Source: Dactylosporangium aurantiacum
GTDB lineage: Bacteria; Actinomycetota; Actinomycetes; Mycobacteriales; Micromonosporaceae
NCBI RefSeq assembly: GCF_000716715.1
Contig: NZ_JNYJ01000030.1
Location: forward strand, 181,043 to 245,042
Reading direction: 5' to 3'
DNA length: 64,000 bases
Both the position numbers and the translations under genes were made by a program. The notes below the pieces were generated by a model, which ran no database searches, was not told the DNA's origin, and worked only from the letters and a program-made list of their open reading frames with translations. Of the stretch, positions 23,974 to 30,717 are shown in pieces. How positions within the stretch are numbered: the first letter of the stretch is position 1; every line of letters starts with the position of its first letter.

Positions 23974-24471
23974 ATGGACAACGACCATGTGCAAGGGCCT
24001 GCTGACGCGCCGCTGACCTTGCTTGAGTACGGCGACTACCAGTGCCCGTACTCGGGGCGGGCGTTCGGCGTGGTGGAGCGGCTGCAGCTGCACTTCGCCG
24101 GCCGGCTGAGGTTCGCGTTCCGGCACTTCCCGCTCGTCGACCAGCACCCGCGCGCGATGCCGGCGGCCCTGCTCGCCGAGGCCGCCGCCGACGCGGGGTC
24201 GTTCTGGGGGATGCACGCGCTGCTGCTGTCGCACCAGGACAGCCTGGAGGACGCGGACCTGTCCCGGTACGCCGAGCAGTTCGGCCTCCCGGGCACCGGC
24301 GGCACCCGCGCCCACTACCAGCGGGTCGACGAGGACATGGCCGCGGGCCGGTCGGCCGGTGTCCGGTCCACCCCGGCCTTCTTCGTCAACGGGGTCCCGC
24401 ACGAGGGCGGGTTCGACTTCGACTCGCTCCGCGAGACGCTTGAGACTGCCGAAAAGAGGGTAATCGGGTGA
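23974..24471 (+). CDS. DsbA/thioredoxin-fold protein with CPYS active-site variant
   Basis: The 165-residue protein has a thioredoxin-like fold of the DsbA/NhaA-linked type: VQGPADAPLTLLEYGDYQCPYSGRAF, LRFAFRHFPLVDQHP, a helical insertion, and the cis-Pro loop GVRSTPAFFVNG. The usual C-x-x-C is CPYS, so only a monothiol remains and the protein would reduce or glutathionylate-like exchange rather than oxidise dithiols. No signal peptide is seen, indicating a cytoplasmic location. ATG 23974 is chosen because upstream codons lie in the dispersed repeat; ATG 23710 would give 253 residues with a repeat-encoded, low-complexity N-terminus. No clear ribosome binding site is present. Confidence 0.8.
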   Translation: MDNDHVQGPADAPLTLLEYGDYQCPYSGRAFGVVERLQLHFAGRLRFAFRHFPLVDQHPRAMPAALLAEAAADAGSFWGMHALLLSHQDSLEDADLSRYAEQFGLPGTGGTRAHYQRVDEDMAAGRSAGVRSTPAFFVNGVPHEGGFDFDSLRETLETAEKRVIG

Positions 24472-24564
24472 GATCAGGGTGAACAGCGTCGATTGCCGGG
24501 AGGGTTACGGCTTGTCCTTCCTAGAATCTTTGAGAAGAAACACAGCCAATTTTGAGCTGAACGA

Positions 24565-24594
24565 AGGTTGCCGCTAAGACCGTCAGGGCAACCT
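24565..24594. promoter_or_regulatory. Inverted repeat in front of the acyltransferase gene
   Basis: AGGTTGCC (24565-24572) and its exact complement GGCAACCT (24587-24594) end 7 bases before ATG 24602. The position would sequester the ribosome-binding region or act as an operator. No regulator is assigned. Confidence 0.45.
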
Positions 24595-24601
24595 GTAGGG
24601 G

Positions 24602-25651
24602 ATGCGGAACCGGTACGTAGACCTCCTGCGAGCCGTCGCGATCGTCCGGGTGGTGACCTACCACACCCTCGGCTTCGCGTGGCTGACCGTCGCGTTCCCT
24701 GCCATGGGCCTCATGTTCGCGCTCGGCGGCTCCCTCATGGCCGCCTCGCTCGACCGCGGTGGCGACGGTCTCGGCCTCAAGGCGATCGGGCGCCGCATGC
24801 GCCGCATCGTCGTGCCGTTCTGGGTGCTCGGCGCGTTCGCCGTGGTGCTCATGTCCCTGATGGGCGGGCTGGAGCACAGCTGGCGGCTGGTGCTGTGGTT
24901 CCTGCCGCTGGACGATCCGCCGACGTCGGAGAAGGGCGGGGTCTGGTTCAGCCAGATCTGGTACGTCCGCTCCTACCTCTGGTTCATCATCCTGTCGCCG
25001 CTCATGCTGTGGCTGTTCCGCAAGGCACCCGTCCCGACGGTGCTGGTGCCGTTCGGGGTCCTCGTCGCGCTGTGGGAGACCGGTCACGGCACCGGCGGCA
25101 TGGTCCGCGACTTCTTCATGTACGCGCCGATGTGGATGCTGGGCTTCGCCCACCACGACGGCACCCTGCAGCGCATCTCGCGCAAGGTGCTCTGGCCGGC
25201 GTGCCTGGTGATGGGCGGCATCGGCCTGGCCATCCTGTACAGCCACCCCGGCCCGCGCGGGTACGACATGAACGACGCGCCCATCGCCGACGCCCTGTGG
25301 TCGACGGCCTTCCTGCTGGTGATGCTGCACGCGGCGCCGGCGGCGTTGAGCCTCGGCGCGGCCGAGCCGGCGGTGGAGGCGATCAACCGGCGGGCGCTGA
25401 CCATCTACCTGTGGCACGAGGCGGTGATCACCGCGGTCCGGCTGGCGGCGGTCGCGGCCGGTGTGTCGCTGCTCGGCCCGTACGGCGGACTGCTCCAGCT
25501 CGTGCTGGTGTTCGCCCTGGTCACGCTGGTGGTCCTGGCGCTGGGCTGGGTCGAGGACCTGGCCGCCAGGCGCCGGCCGAGGCTTGTCCCGCTGCCGTCC
25601 CGGGCACCTGCCGGACGGCTCGACGACCGGGCGCAACCAGTACCGGTGTAA
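24602..25651 (+). CDS. Membrane acyltransferase (acyltransferase 3 family)
   Basis: This 349-residue integral membrane protein has about ten hydrophobic helices. The first segment, YVDLLRAVAIVRVVTYHTLG, contains the conserved R and H of the AT3 family (R-x10-H). Members move acetyl or other acyl groups onto sugars, antibiotics or cell-wall components exported across the membrane. The C-terminal tail after about residue 325 is Pro/Arg-rich and cytoplasmic. The substrate is not evident. Downstream is the four-gene helicase-nuclease cassette in the same direction, 66 bases away, so a shared transcript is possible. Confidence 0.85.
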   Translation: MRNRYVDLLRAVAIVRVVTYHTLGFAWLTVAFPAMGLMFALGGSLMAASLDRGGDGLGLKAIGRRMRRIVVPFWVLGAFAVVLMSLMGGLEHSWRLVLWFLPLDDPPTSEKGGVWFSQIWYVRSYLWFIILSPLMLWLFRKAPVPTVLVPFGVLVALWETGHGTGGMVRDFFMYAPMWMLGFAHHDGTLQRISRKVLWPACLVMGGIGLAILYSHPGPRGYDMNDAPIADALWSTAFLLVMLHAAPAALSLGAAEPAVEAINRRALTIYLWHEAVITAVRLAAVAAGVSLLGPYGGLLQLVLVFALVTLVVLALGWVEDLAARRRPRLVPLPSRAPAGRLDDRAQPVPV

Positions 25652-25717
25652 AAAGCAAGGCGACACGCCGACACTGGTCTTTGCTGGAACTTGCTGGAAC
25701 CAGCTACCGTGCCGTTC

Positions 25718-26521
25718 GTGTCCGAACCGATCACCATCGAGATGCTCGAGCGGCGGATCGACCGGTTGCGTGGCGAGCTGCGGCGGGCCGCCACCACCGG
25801 TGACCGGATGCAGGCCCGTGCCCTGCGGGCCGAGCTGCGCCAGGCCGAGCACGCCTGGGACGACGCCCTGGCCGACCTGGAGGACCAGGCCAGGCCGGCG
25901 CCGCAGCCCGTACACAAGCCGATGCTGTCGATCCGTGAGCAGGTGCACCACGCGCTGACCCTGCTCACGGTGCCGGCCGCGCCGAAGCTCATCATCGCCG
26001 TCCACGACGCCTTCTTCCCGGGCGAGCTGGTCGCGGCGCGCCTGACCAGCCTACGCCGCGACGAGGAACGCTCGTTCCGCGTCCAGCCGTTCGGCCGGCC
26101 GTACTACCTGTGTCCCGCGCTCACCGCCGACCTGCTGTCGCCGGCGCGCGGGCTGCTCGCGCTGTCCACCTGGCCCCTGCGGACGCGGGTCGTCGGCCCG
26201 CTCAGCGCCCGCGTCGACTTCCTCACCGGCGCGATCAAGGTGGCCCAGCGGGTGGCGCAACTGCCCGAGGACGCCCACGACGCGCGGCGGCTGCTGTGGC
26301 GGTTCGCCGCGAGCATCCCTGGCGCCGGCGGCGTGGGCGGTGCCGGGATCACCCCCGAGACCGTCGCCGGCCTCGCCCAGGCCGAGCTCGACGTGCACCT
26401 GGAGGCCGACACCGCGGACCGCGCCGCGGCGGCGGCCAGGGCCGAGGAACGCCTCGACGGATCCGAGGCGTTGTTCGGCGCCAGGTTGCAGCGCATCCGC
26501 CGGACGGCGGGCGCCACATGA
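25718..26521 (+). CDS. Helicase-nuclease cassette protein 1: coiled coil plus predicted winged helix
   Basis: The 267-residue product begins with a coiled coil (ITIEMLERRIDRLRGELRRA, about 5-60) joined by a Pro-rich linker to a domain (about 70-135) with the pattern REQVHHALTLLTV...PGELVAARLTSLRRDEERSF, which I read as a winged-helix DNA-binding domain. The C-terminal half is helical (AELDVHLEADTADRAAAAAR). I do not recognise a named family. GTG 25718 is the favoured start (MSEPITIEML); GTG 25709 and TTG 25691 are possible. A duplicated TTGCTGGAAC (25681-25700) lies just upstream. The nuclease gene follows 46 bases after the stop. Confidence 0.75.
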   Translation: MSEPITIEMLERRIDRLRGELRRAATTGDRMQARALRAELRQAEHAWDDALADLEDQARPAPQPVHKPMLSIREQVHHALTLLTVPAAPKLIIAVHDAFFPGELVAARLTSLRRDEERSFRVQPFGRPYYLCPALTADLLSPARGLLALSTWPLRTRVVGPLSARVDFLTGAIKVAQRVAQLPEDAHDARRLLWRFAASIPGAGGVGGAGITPETVAGLAQAELDVHLEADTADRAAAAARAEERLDGSEALFGARLQRIRRTAGAT

Positions 26522-26567
26522 ACACGAGCACCACACCGCGAACCGCTTCCCCGAAAGAAGACCGCTC

Positions 26568-27695
26568 ATGGACCCACTGGTCGACCGGTTGGACCGCATC
26601 CGCGGCACGGTGGCGCCGCGCAACCACAACGCGCGCACCATCGCGGCGCTCACCAGCAACCCGGGGTGTGGCCGCCGCGGGCTGATGGACGCCGCCGGGG
26701 TCAACAAGGGCGCCGTCGCCGGGCAGCTCGGCTTCCCCGCCGGCTTCGGCCAGTCCCGGTTCGCGATCGCCCGCGGCAACGCCTTCGAGGCGCAGGTCAA
26801 GGCCGACGGCGCGGCGGAGCTGCTGCAGCTGCTGCGGGAGCGGCTCGGGCTGGCGATCCCCGAGGTCGCCTACGACGACCTGTCCAACGTCGGCGGCAAC
26901 GCCAGCCGCGAGGTCCGGTACGCCCGCACCAAGGCGCTGCTGGCCCGGGCCGCGTCGGACCGTGACGACGCCGGGACGCTCTTCGACCACCCGATGCTGC
27001 GGCTGGAGATCGCCGGGTACTACGCGTACCTGGAGCCGGACCTGATCGCGTTCCGGGCCGGCGGCAAGTTCCACGTCGTGGAGATCAAGTCGTTCGCGGT
27101 CATCGACGGGCAGGCCGACCCGGGCAAGACCGCCGCGGCCGCGACCCAGTCCGCGGTGTACGTCATGGCCATGCGCGAGCTGCTCGCCGAGCTGGGGCAC
27201 CCGCCGGAGACGGTGTCGCACGAGGTGGTGCTGGTCTGCCCGGAGAACTTCGCGAACCGGCCGACCGCCACCCTCGTCGACGTGCGCAAGCAGCTGACGG
27301 TGCTGCGGCGGCAGCTGTCGCGGCTCACCCGGCTGGAGGCGATCCTCGACGCGCTGCCGGCCGGGCTGTCCTTCGACCTCGCCTACGATGCCGACCAGCA
27401 GCCGACCCGCCCCGCCGACGAGCTGCGCAAGGCGGTCAGCACGATCGACGCCCGGTACAGCCCGGACTGTCTCGGCACCTGCGAGATGGCGTTCTTCTGC
27501 CGCGACGAGGCCGCCGGGTCCACGTCGGCGCTGGGCCGTTCGGTGCGTGACGACCTCGGCGGCGTGGAGAGCATCGGCACGGTGCTGGGCCTGGCCCGGG
27601 GCACGCTGACCCCGGGCGCCGGCCAGGAGGAGATCGCGGGGCTGCTGCGCTTCGCGCACAAGCTGCGCACCGAGTGCCTCGACGGCATCGGATAG
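26568..27695 (+). CDS. RecB/Cas4-like PD-(D/E)XK nuclease with predicted Fe-S cluster
   Basis: This 375-residue protein has the RecB-family core: D158 (LEPDLIAF), E172-I-K174 (HVVEIKSF) and the Q194-x3-Y198 motif (TQSAVYVM). It also has the four-cysteine pattern of Cas4, AddB and Dna2 nucleases: one Cys before the core, C34 followed by RR (NPGCGRRGLM), and three near the C-terminus, C301-x3-C305-x5-C311. In those families the cysteines hold a 4Fe-4S cluster that staples the fold. The spacing x3 instead of the usual x2 is a variation. It should cleave single-stranded DNA ends. The next gene starts 3 bases after its stop. No cas1/cas2 genes are nearby, so a CRISPR role is unlikely. Confidence 0.82.
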   Translation: MDPLVDRLDRIRGTVAPRNHNARTIAALTSNPGCGRRGLMDAAGVNKGAVAGQLGFPAGFGQSRFAIARGNAFEAQVKADGAAELLQLLRERLGLAIPEVAYDDLSNVGGNASREVRYARTKALLARAASDRDDAGTLFDHPMLRLEIAGYYAYLEPDLIAFRAGGKFHVVEIKSFAVIDGQADPGKTAAAATQSAVYVMAMRELLAELGHPPETVSHEVVLVCPENFANRPTATLVDVRKQLTVLRRQLSRLTRLEAILDALPAGLSFDLAYDADQQPTRPADELRKAVSTIDARYSPDCLGTCEMAFFCRDEAAGSTSALGRSVRDDLGGVESIGTVLGLARGTLTPGAGQEEIAGLLRFAHKLRTECLDGIG

Positions 27696-27698
27696 ATC

Positions 27699-29186
27699 GT
27701 GAGCATCCTGACCGCGCTGGCGCGGGCCGAGGCGGTCGAGTCGGGCCGGGCGCAGCCGCTGACCACGGTCCGGCACACACACATCGCCGAGCGGCCCCTC
27801 GTCCTCGTGCCGCTGAGCCTCGCCGGTGAGGCCGCCGCGCCCCTGGCGGCGATCGTCGGCACCGATCCGGACCAGCCGCGGCTGCTGGTGGTGGCCAACC
27901 CGCGCGACCGTACCCAGCGTTTCGACTTCGTCGCCGAGCTGGCCAGGGTCGTGCTGTCGTACGTGGACGGCTGCGCCCGCGGCGTCGACACCGCCGCGAG
28001 CGGCACGAAGCTGCGCTACGCCGAGGCGCCGCAGGTCATCGTGCCCAACCGGGGCGGCATCGAGTTCGTGCGGCTGCTGGGGCGCTCGACCCGGTTCCGC
28101 CGGCCGTTCGGCCCGTACCCGGTGCACCGCACCGTGCCGATCCTCGGGCAGTGGCTGACGTTCCTGCGGGAACGCGCCGACCACCCGGGCTCCTCGATGC
28201 TGCTGGCGATGACGGAGGTCCTCGGCAACCACTGGGCCACCGGGCAGAGCGGCCTGGAGGACGCGAACCTCGCCGCGCTCCTCGGCTGGATCGACCCGCC
28301 CGGCGGCCTGGACGGCGCCGCCGCGGCCGCGCTCGCCGAGGACCCGCTGCGCTCCCCGCCGGCCGGTCCGAGCACCGACCCGACCTTCGACAACGAGATC
28401 CTGGCGCCGGCCCTCGCCGCGGTCGCCCGCTCCGACGGCGACGACTTCGCCCGGGAGCGGGCCCTGGCCGCGCTCACCACCGCCGTCGCCGAGCAGATGC
28501 GCCCCACCTGGGACCTCACCTGGCGGGCCGTGCGGCTGTTGCGGGCCCGCCCGGCCGGCGCGTCCGTCGAGGTCCGGTGGGCGATGGACCGCGACGTGTT
28601 CACCATGTACCACATGGCCCTCGCCGACGGGACCGCGCTGCCGCAGCCCCGGCGGGACAGCGCGGTCGCCGCCGCCGGCCGTCTCGACCGGTTGGAGCGG
28701 GAGCAGGCCCGCTACGACGCCCAGCGCGCCCTCGACGACCCGCTGGTGATGGCGGAGTTCCGCCTGTCCGGGGAGGCGTTCACCGGTACCGTCGTCGCCG
28801 CGTCACCGAACCGGGTCGACACGTCGGGCAAGAAGGCGGCGCTGCGGCCCCACATCACGGTGCAGACCGAGGACCCGGTGCGCCTGGAGCCGGGCGCGCT
28901 GCTGGTGAGCCCGGCGCGCCTGGCCCAGCAGGCGATGGTGGTGTCGGTGTCCAGCGTGGACGTGGTCCTGGAGCTGAGCAAGGGCATGGGCCGCTCCACG
29001 AAGCAGCCGGCGCCCGGGTCGGTGCCCGAGGTGGGGGAGCGCGTCACGTACGGTCCGGTCACCGATGCCTACCAGCCGCCGGGCCGGTTCCCGAGCCGCG
29101 ACGACACCCCCTGGACGCACGGCGGCCCGCCAGCGGTCGTCGACTACGGTCCCAGCGACAACGACGCCGCGGAGGACTGGTCGTGA
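27699..29186 (+). CDS. Helicase-nuclease cassette protein 3: unknown, with Upf1-type beta-barrel-like region
   Basis: The 495-residue product is not a family I can name. Residues 1-330 are mixed alpha/beta, with no P-loop or nuclease motif. Around 340-440 the sequence alternates like a small beta-barrel: FTGTVVAASPNRVD, RPHITVQTEDPVRLEPGALL and VVSVSSVDVVLELSKGMG. This resembles the 1B barrel that Upf1/SMUBP-2 helicases insert to grip nucleic acid, which the partner helicase here seems to lack. I infer that this protein supplies that function in trans. The C-terminal 55 residues are Pro-rich and acidic. GTG 27699 is tightly coupled to the nuclease gene. Confidence 0.75.
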   Translation: MSILTALARAEAVESGRAQPLTTVRHTHIAERPLVLVPLSLAGEAAAPLAAIVGTDPDQPRLLVVANPRDRTQRFDFVAELARVVLSYVDGCARGVDTAASGTKLRYAEAPQVIVPNRGGIEFVRLLGRSTRFRRPFGPYPVHRTVPILGQWLTFLRERADHPGSSMLLAMTEVLGNHWATGQSGLEDANLAALLGWIDPPGGLDGAAAAALAEDPLRSPPAGPSTDPTFDNEILAPALAAVARSDGDDFARERALAALTTAVAEQMRPTWDLTWRAVRLLRARPAGASVEVRWAMDRDVFTMYHMALADGTALPQPRRDSAVAAAGRLDRLEREQARYDAQRALDDPLVMAEFRLSGEAFTGTVVAASPNRVDTSGKKAALRPHITVQTEDPVRLEPGALLVSPARLAQQAMVVSVSSVDVVLELSKGMGRSTKQPAPGSVPEVGERVTYGPVTDAYQPPGRFPSRDDTPWTHGGPPAVVDYGPSDNDAAEDWS

Positions 29187-29264
29187 GCGGGCCGGAGCGC
29201 AGCGGAGGGCCGCGAACCATGGGCGCGGTGCTTGGCTCGCGGCGGCGCCGGAGCGCAGCGGAGG
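29184..29264. repeat. Dispersed ~80-bp element, copy 2
   Basis: This copy starts at the stop codon of cassette gene 3 and ends with GCCGGAGCGCAGCGGAGG, the second of two direct repeats (first at 29191-29208). Its last bases form the GGAGGGG ribosome binding site of the helicase gene, whose GTG is at 29272. The matching copy is at 16202-16279. Confidence 0.85.
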
Positions 29265-29271
29265 GGACGAC

Positions 29272-30558
29272 GTGACCACCGTGATCGACGACATCCTGCG
29301 GGACTTCGGCTCCGCCGCCGGGCGCGGCGTGGTCGTCGACTCACCGCCGGGCGCCGGCAAGTCGACCCTCGTGGTGCGGGCCGCCCGGACCCTCGCCGAG
29401 GCCGGCGAGCGGCTCATGGTGGTCGCCCAGACCAACGAGCAGGTCGACGACCTCATCGACCGGCTCGCCACCGCCGCGCCCACGCTCGCCATCGGCCGGC
29501 TGTCGGCGTCGACGTACGTCCCGGCGCAACGCGTCATCAAACACGGCACCGTCACGGTCAGCGGCGCCGTCGGTGACATGGCCGCGAGCGCCGTCACCAT
29601 CGGCACCGCCGCCAAGTGGGCGACCGTCACCGACGGCAGCTGGGAACGGGCGATCGTCGACGAGGCGTACCAGATGCGCTCCGACATGCTGCTGCGCGTC
29701 GCCGGCCGGTTCTCCCGCGCGCTCTTCGTCGGCGATCCCGGTCAGCTCGACCCGTTCTCGGTCGTCGCCGTGGAACGCTGGGCCGGCCTGTCGTGGGACC
29801 CGATGCAGAGCGCCGTCGCCGTGCTGCTGCGGCACAACCCGGACCTGCCCGTGCACCGCCTGCCGGTGTCGTGGCGGCTCCCGCCGTCGGCGGCCGAGGT
29901 GGTGTCCTCGGCGTTCTACCCGTTCACCCCGTTCCAGGCCGGCACGAAACCCGCCGACCGGCGCCTGGAGTTCTCCGCCCGCGCCCTCGGCGACGCGACC
30001 CTCGACGCGACGCTGGAGACGGCCCGGCGTACCGGCTGGGCGCTGCACGAGCTGCCCGCCCGGCACACGGTGCGCACCGACCGCGAGGCGGTCGCCGCGA
30101 TCGCCGACCTGGTGACCCGCCTGCTGCAGCTCGGCCCGGTCGCCTACTCCGAGCACGCCCCCGACGGCCGCCCCGTCACCGTCGACCGGGTCGCCGTCGG
30201 TGCCGCCCACCGCGACCAGGTCGCCGCGATCCGCCAGGCCCTGGCCGGCACCGTCGCCGCCGACGTCACCGTCGACACCGCGAACCGCCTGCAGGGCCGC
30301 GAGTACGACGTGACCGTCATCCTGCACCCGCTGTCCGGCCGCCGCGACGCGAGCGCCTTCCACCTGGAGGCCGGCCGCCTGTGCGTGCTCGCCTCCCGCC
30401 ACCGGCACGCCTGCATCGTCGTGGCCAGGGCCGGCATCGCCGAGCTGCTCGACACCCACCCGTCCGCCGAACCGGTCCACCTGAACGTCCCGGTCCGCTT
30501 CCCCGACGGCTGGGAAGCCAACCAGGCCATGCTCGCCCACCTCAGCGGCGGTCACTAG
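29272..30558 (+). CDS. Upf1-like superfamily 1 helicase
   Basis: This 428-residue ATPase carries SF1 helicase motifs in order: I (VVDSPPGAGKST, 22-32), Ia (VVAQTNEQVDDLI, 50-62), II (AIVDEAYQM, 127-135), III (FVGDPGQLDP, 152-161), the SWRLPPSAAEVV block corresponding to the Y/W-R-x-x-P motif of Upf1-type enzymes, V (TANRLQGREYDVTVI) and VI (ASRHRHACIVVAR). It is short, lacking the 1B and stalk insertions of Upf1, which the preceding gene may replace. GTG 29272 has GGAGGGG upstream, supplied by a dispersed repeat. With the Cas4-like nuclease it reconstitutes the two catalytic activities of eukaryotic Dna2. Confidence 0.85.
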   Translation: MTTVIDDILRDFGSAAGRGVVVDSPPGAGKSTLVVRAARTLAEAGERLMVVAQTNEQVDDLIDRLATAAPTLAIGRLSASTYVPAQRVIKHGTVTVSGAVGDMAASAVTIGTAAKWATVTDGSWERAIVDEAYQMRSDMLLRVAGRFSRALFVGDPGQLDPFSVVAVERWAGLSWDPMQSAVAVLLRHNPDLPVHRLPVSWRLPPSAAEVVSSAFYPFTPFQAGTKPADRRLEFSARALGDATLDATLETARRTGWALHELPARHTVRTDREAVAAIADLVTRLLQLGPVAYSEHAPDGRPVTVDRVAVGAAHRDQVAAIRQALAGTVAADVTVDTANRLQGREYDVTVILHPLSGRRDASAFHLEAGRLCVLASRHRHACIVVARAGIAELLDTHPSAEPVHLNVPVRFPDGWEANQAMLAHLSGGH

Positions 30559-30717
30559 CTTCGGCGCGGCTGACTGCGGCAGCCCAACTGCCGATCAACG
30601 CGACGCCTCGACGGCCCGGTCCTCGGCGGTCAAGTGTCCGAGGTCAGCCGAGCCGCACCCGGCTCGCCGCGAACCTCGCCCCGCCTACCGGGCCCGGGAG
30701 CCGCCCGAAGCTGGTGA
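30559..30717. other. Convergent intergenic gap with degenerate hairpin copy
   Basis: This 159-bp gap between the helicase and GGDEF stops contains CGGTCAAGTGTCCGAGGTC at about 30639-30657, which matches the right arm of the 5944-5997 hairpin with a few changes. The left arm is not recognisable. Its GC-rich sequence probably serves as a shared terminator region. Confidence 0.45.

Noticed and set aside
26568..27695. Cas4 of a CRISPR-Cas locus
   Set aside because: The nuclease has Cas4-like motifs but no cas1, cas2, effector or repeat array is in the window. Partner genes point to a helicase-nuclease system instead.
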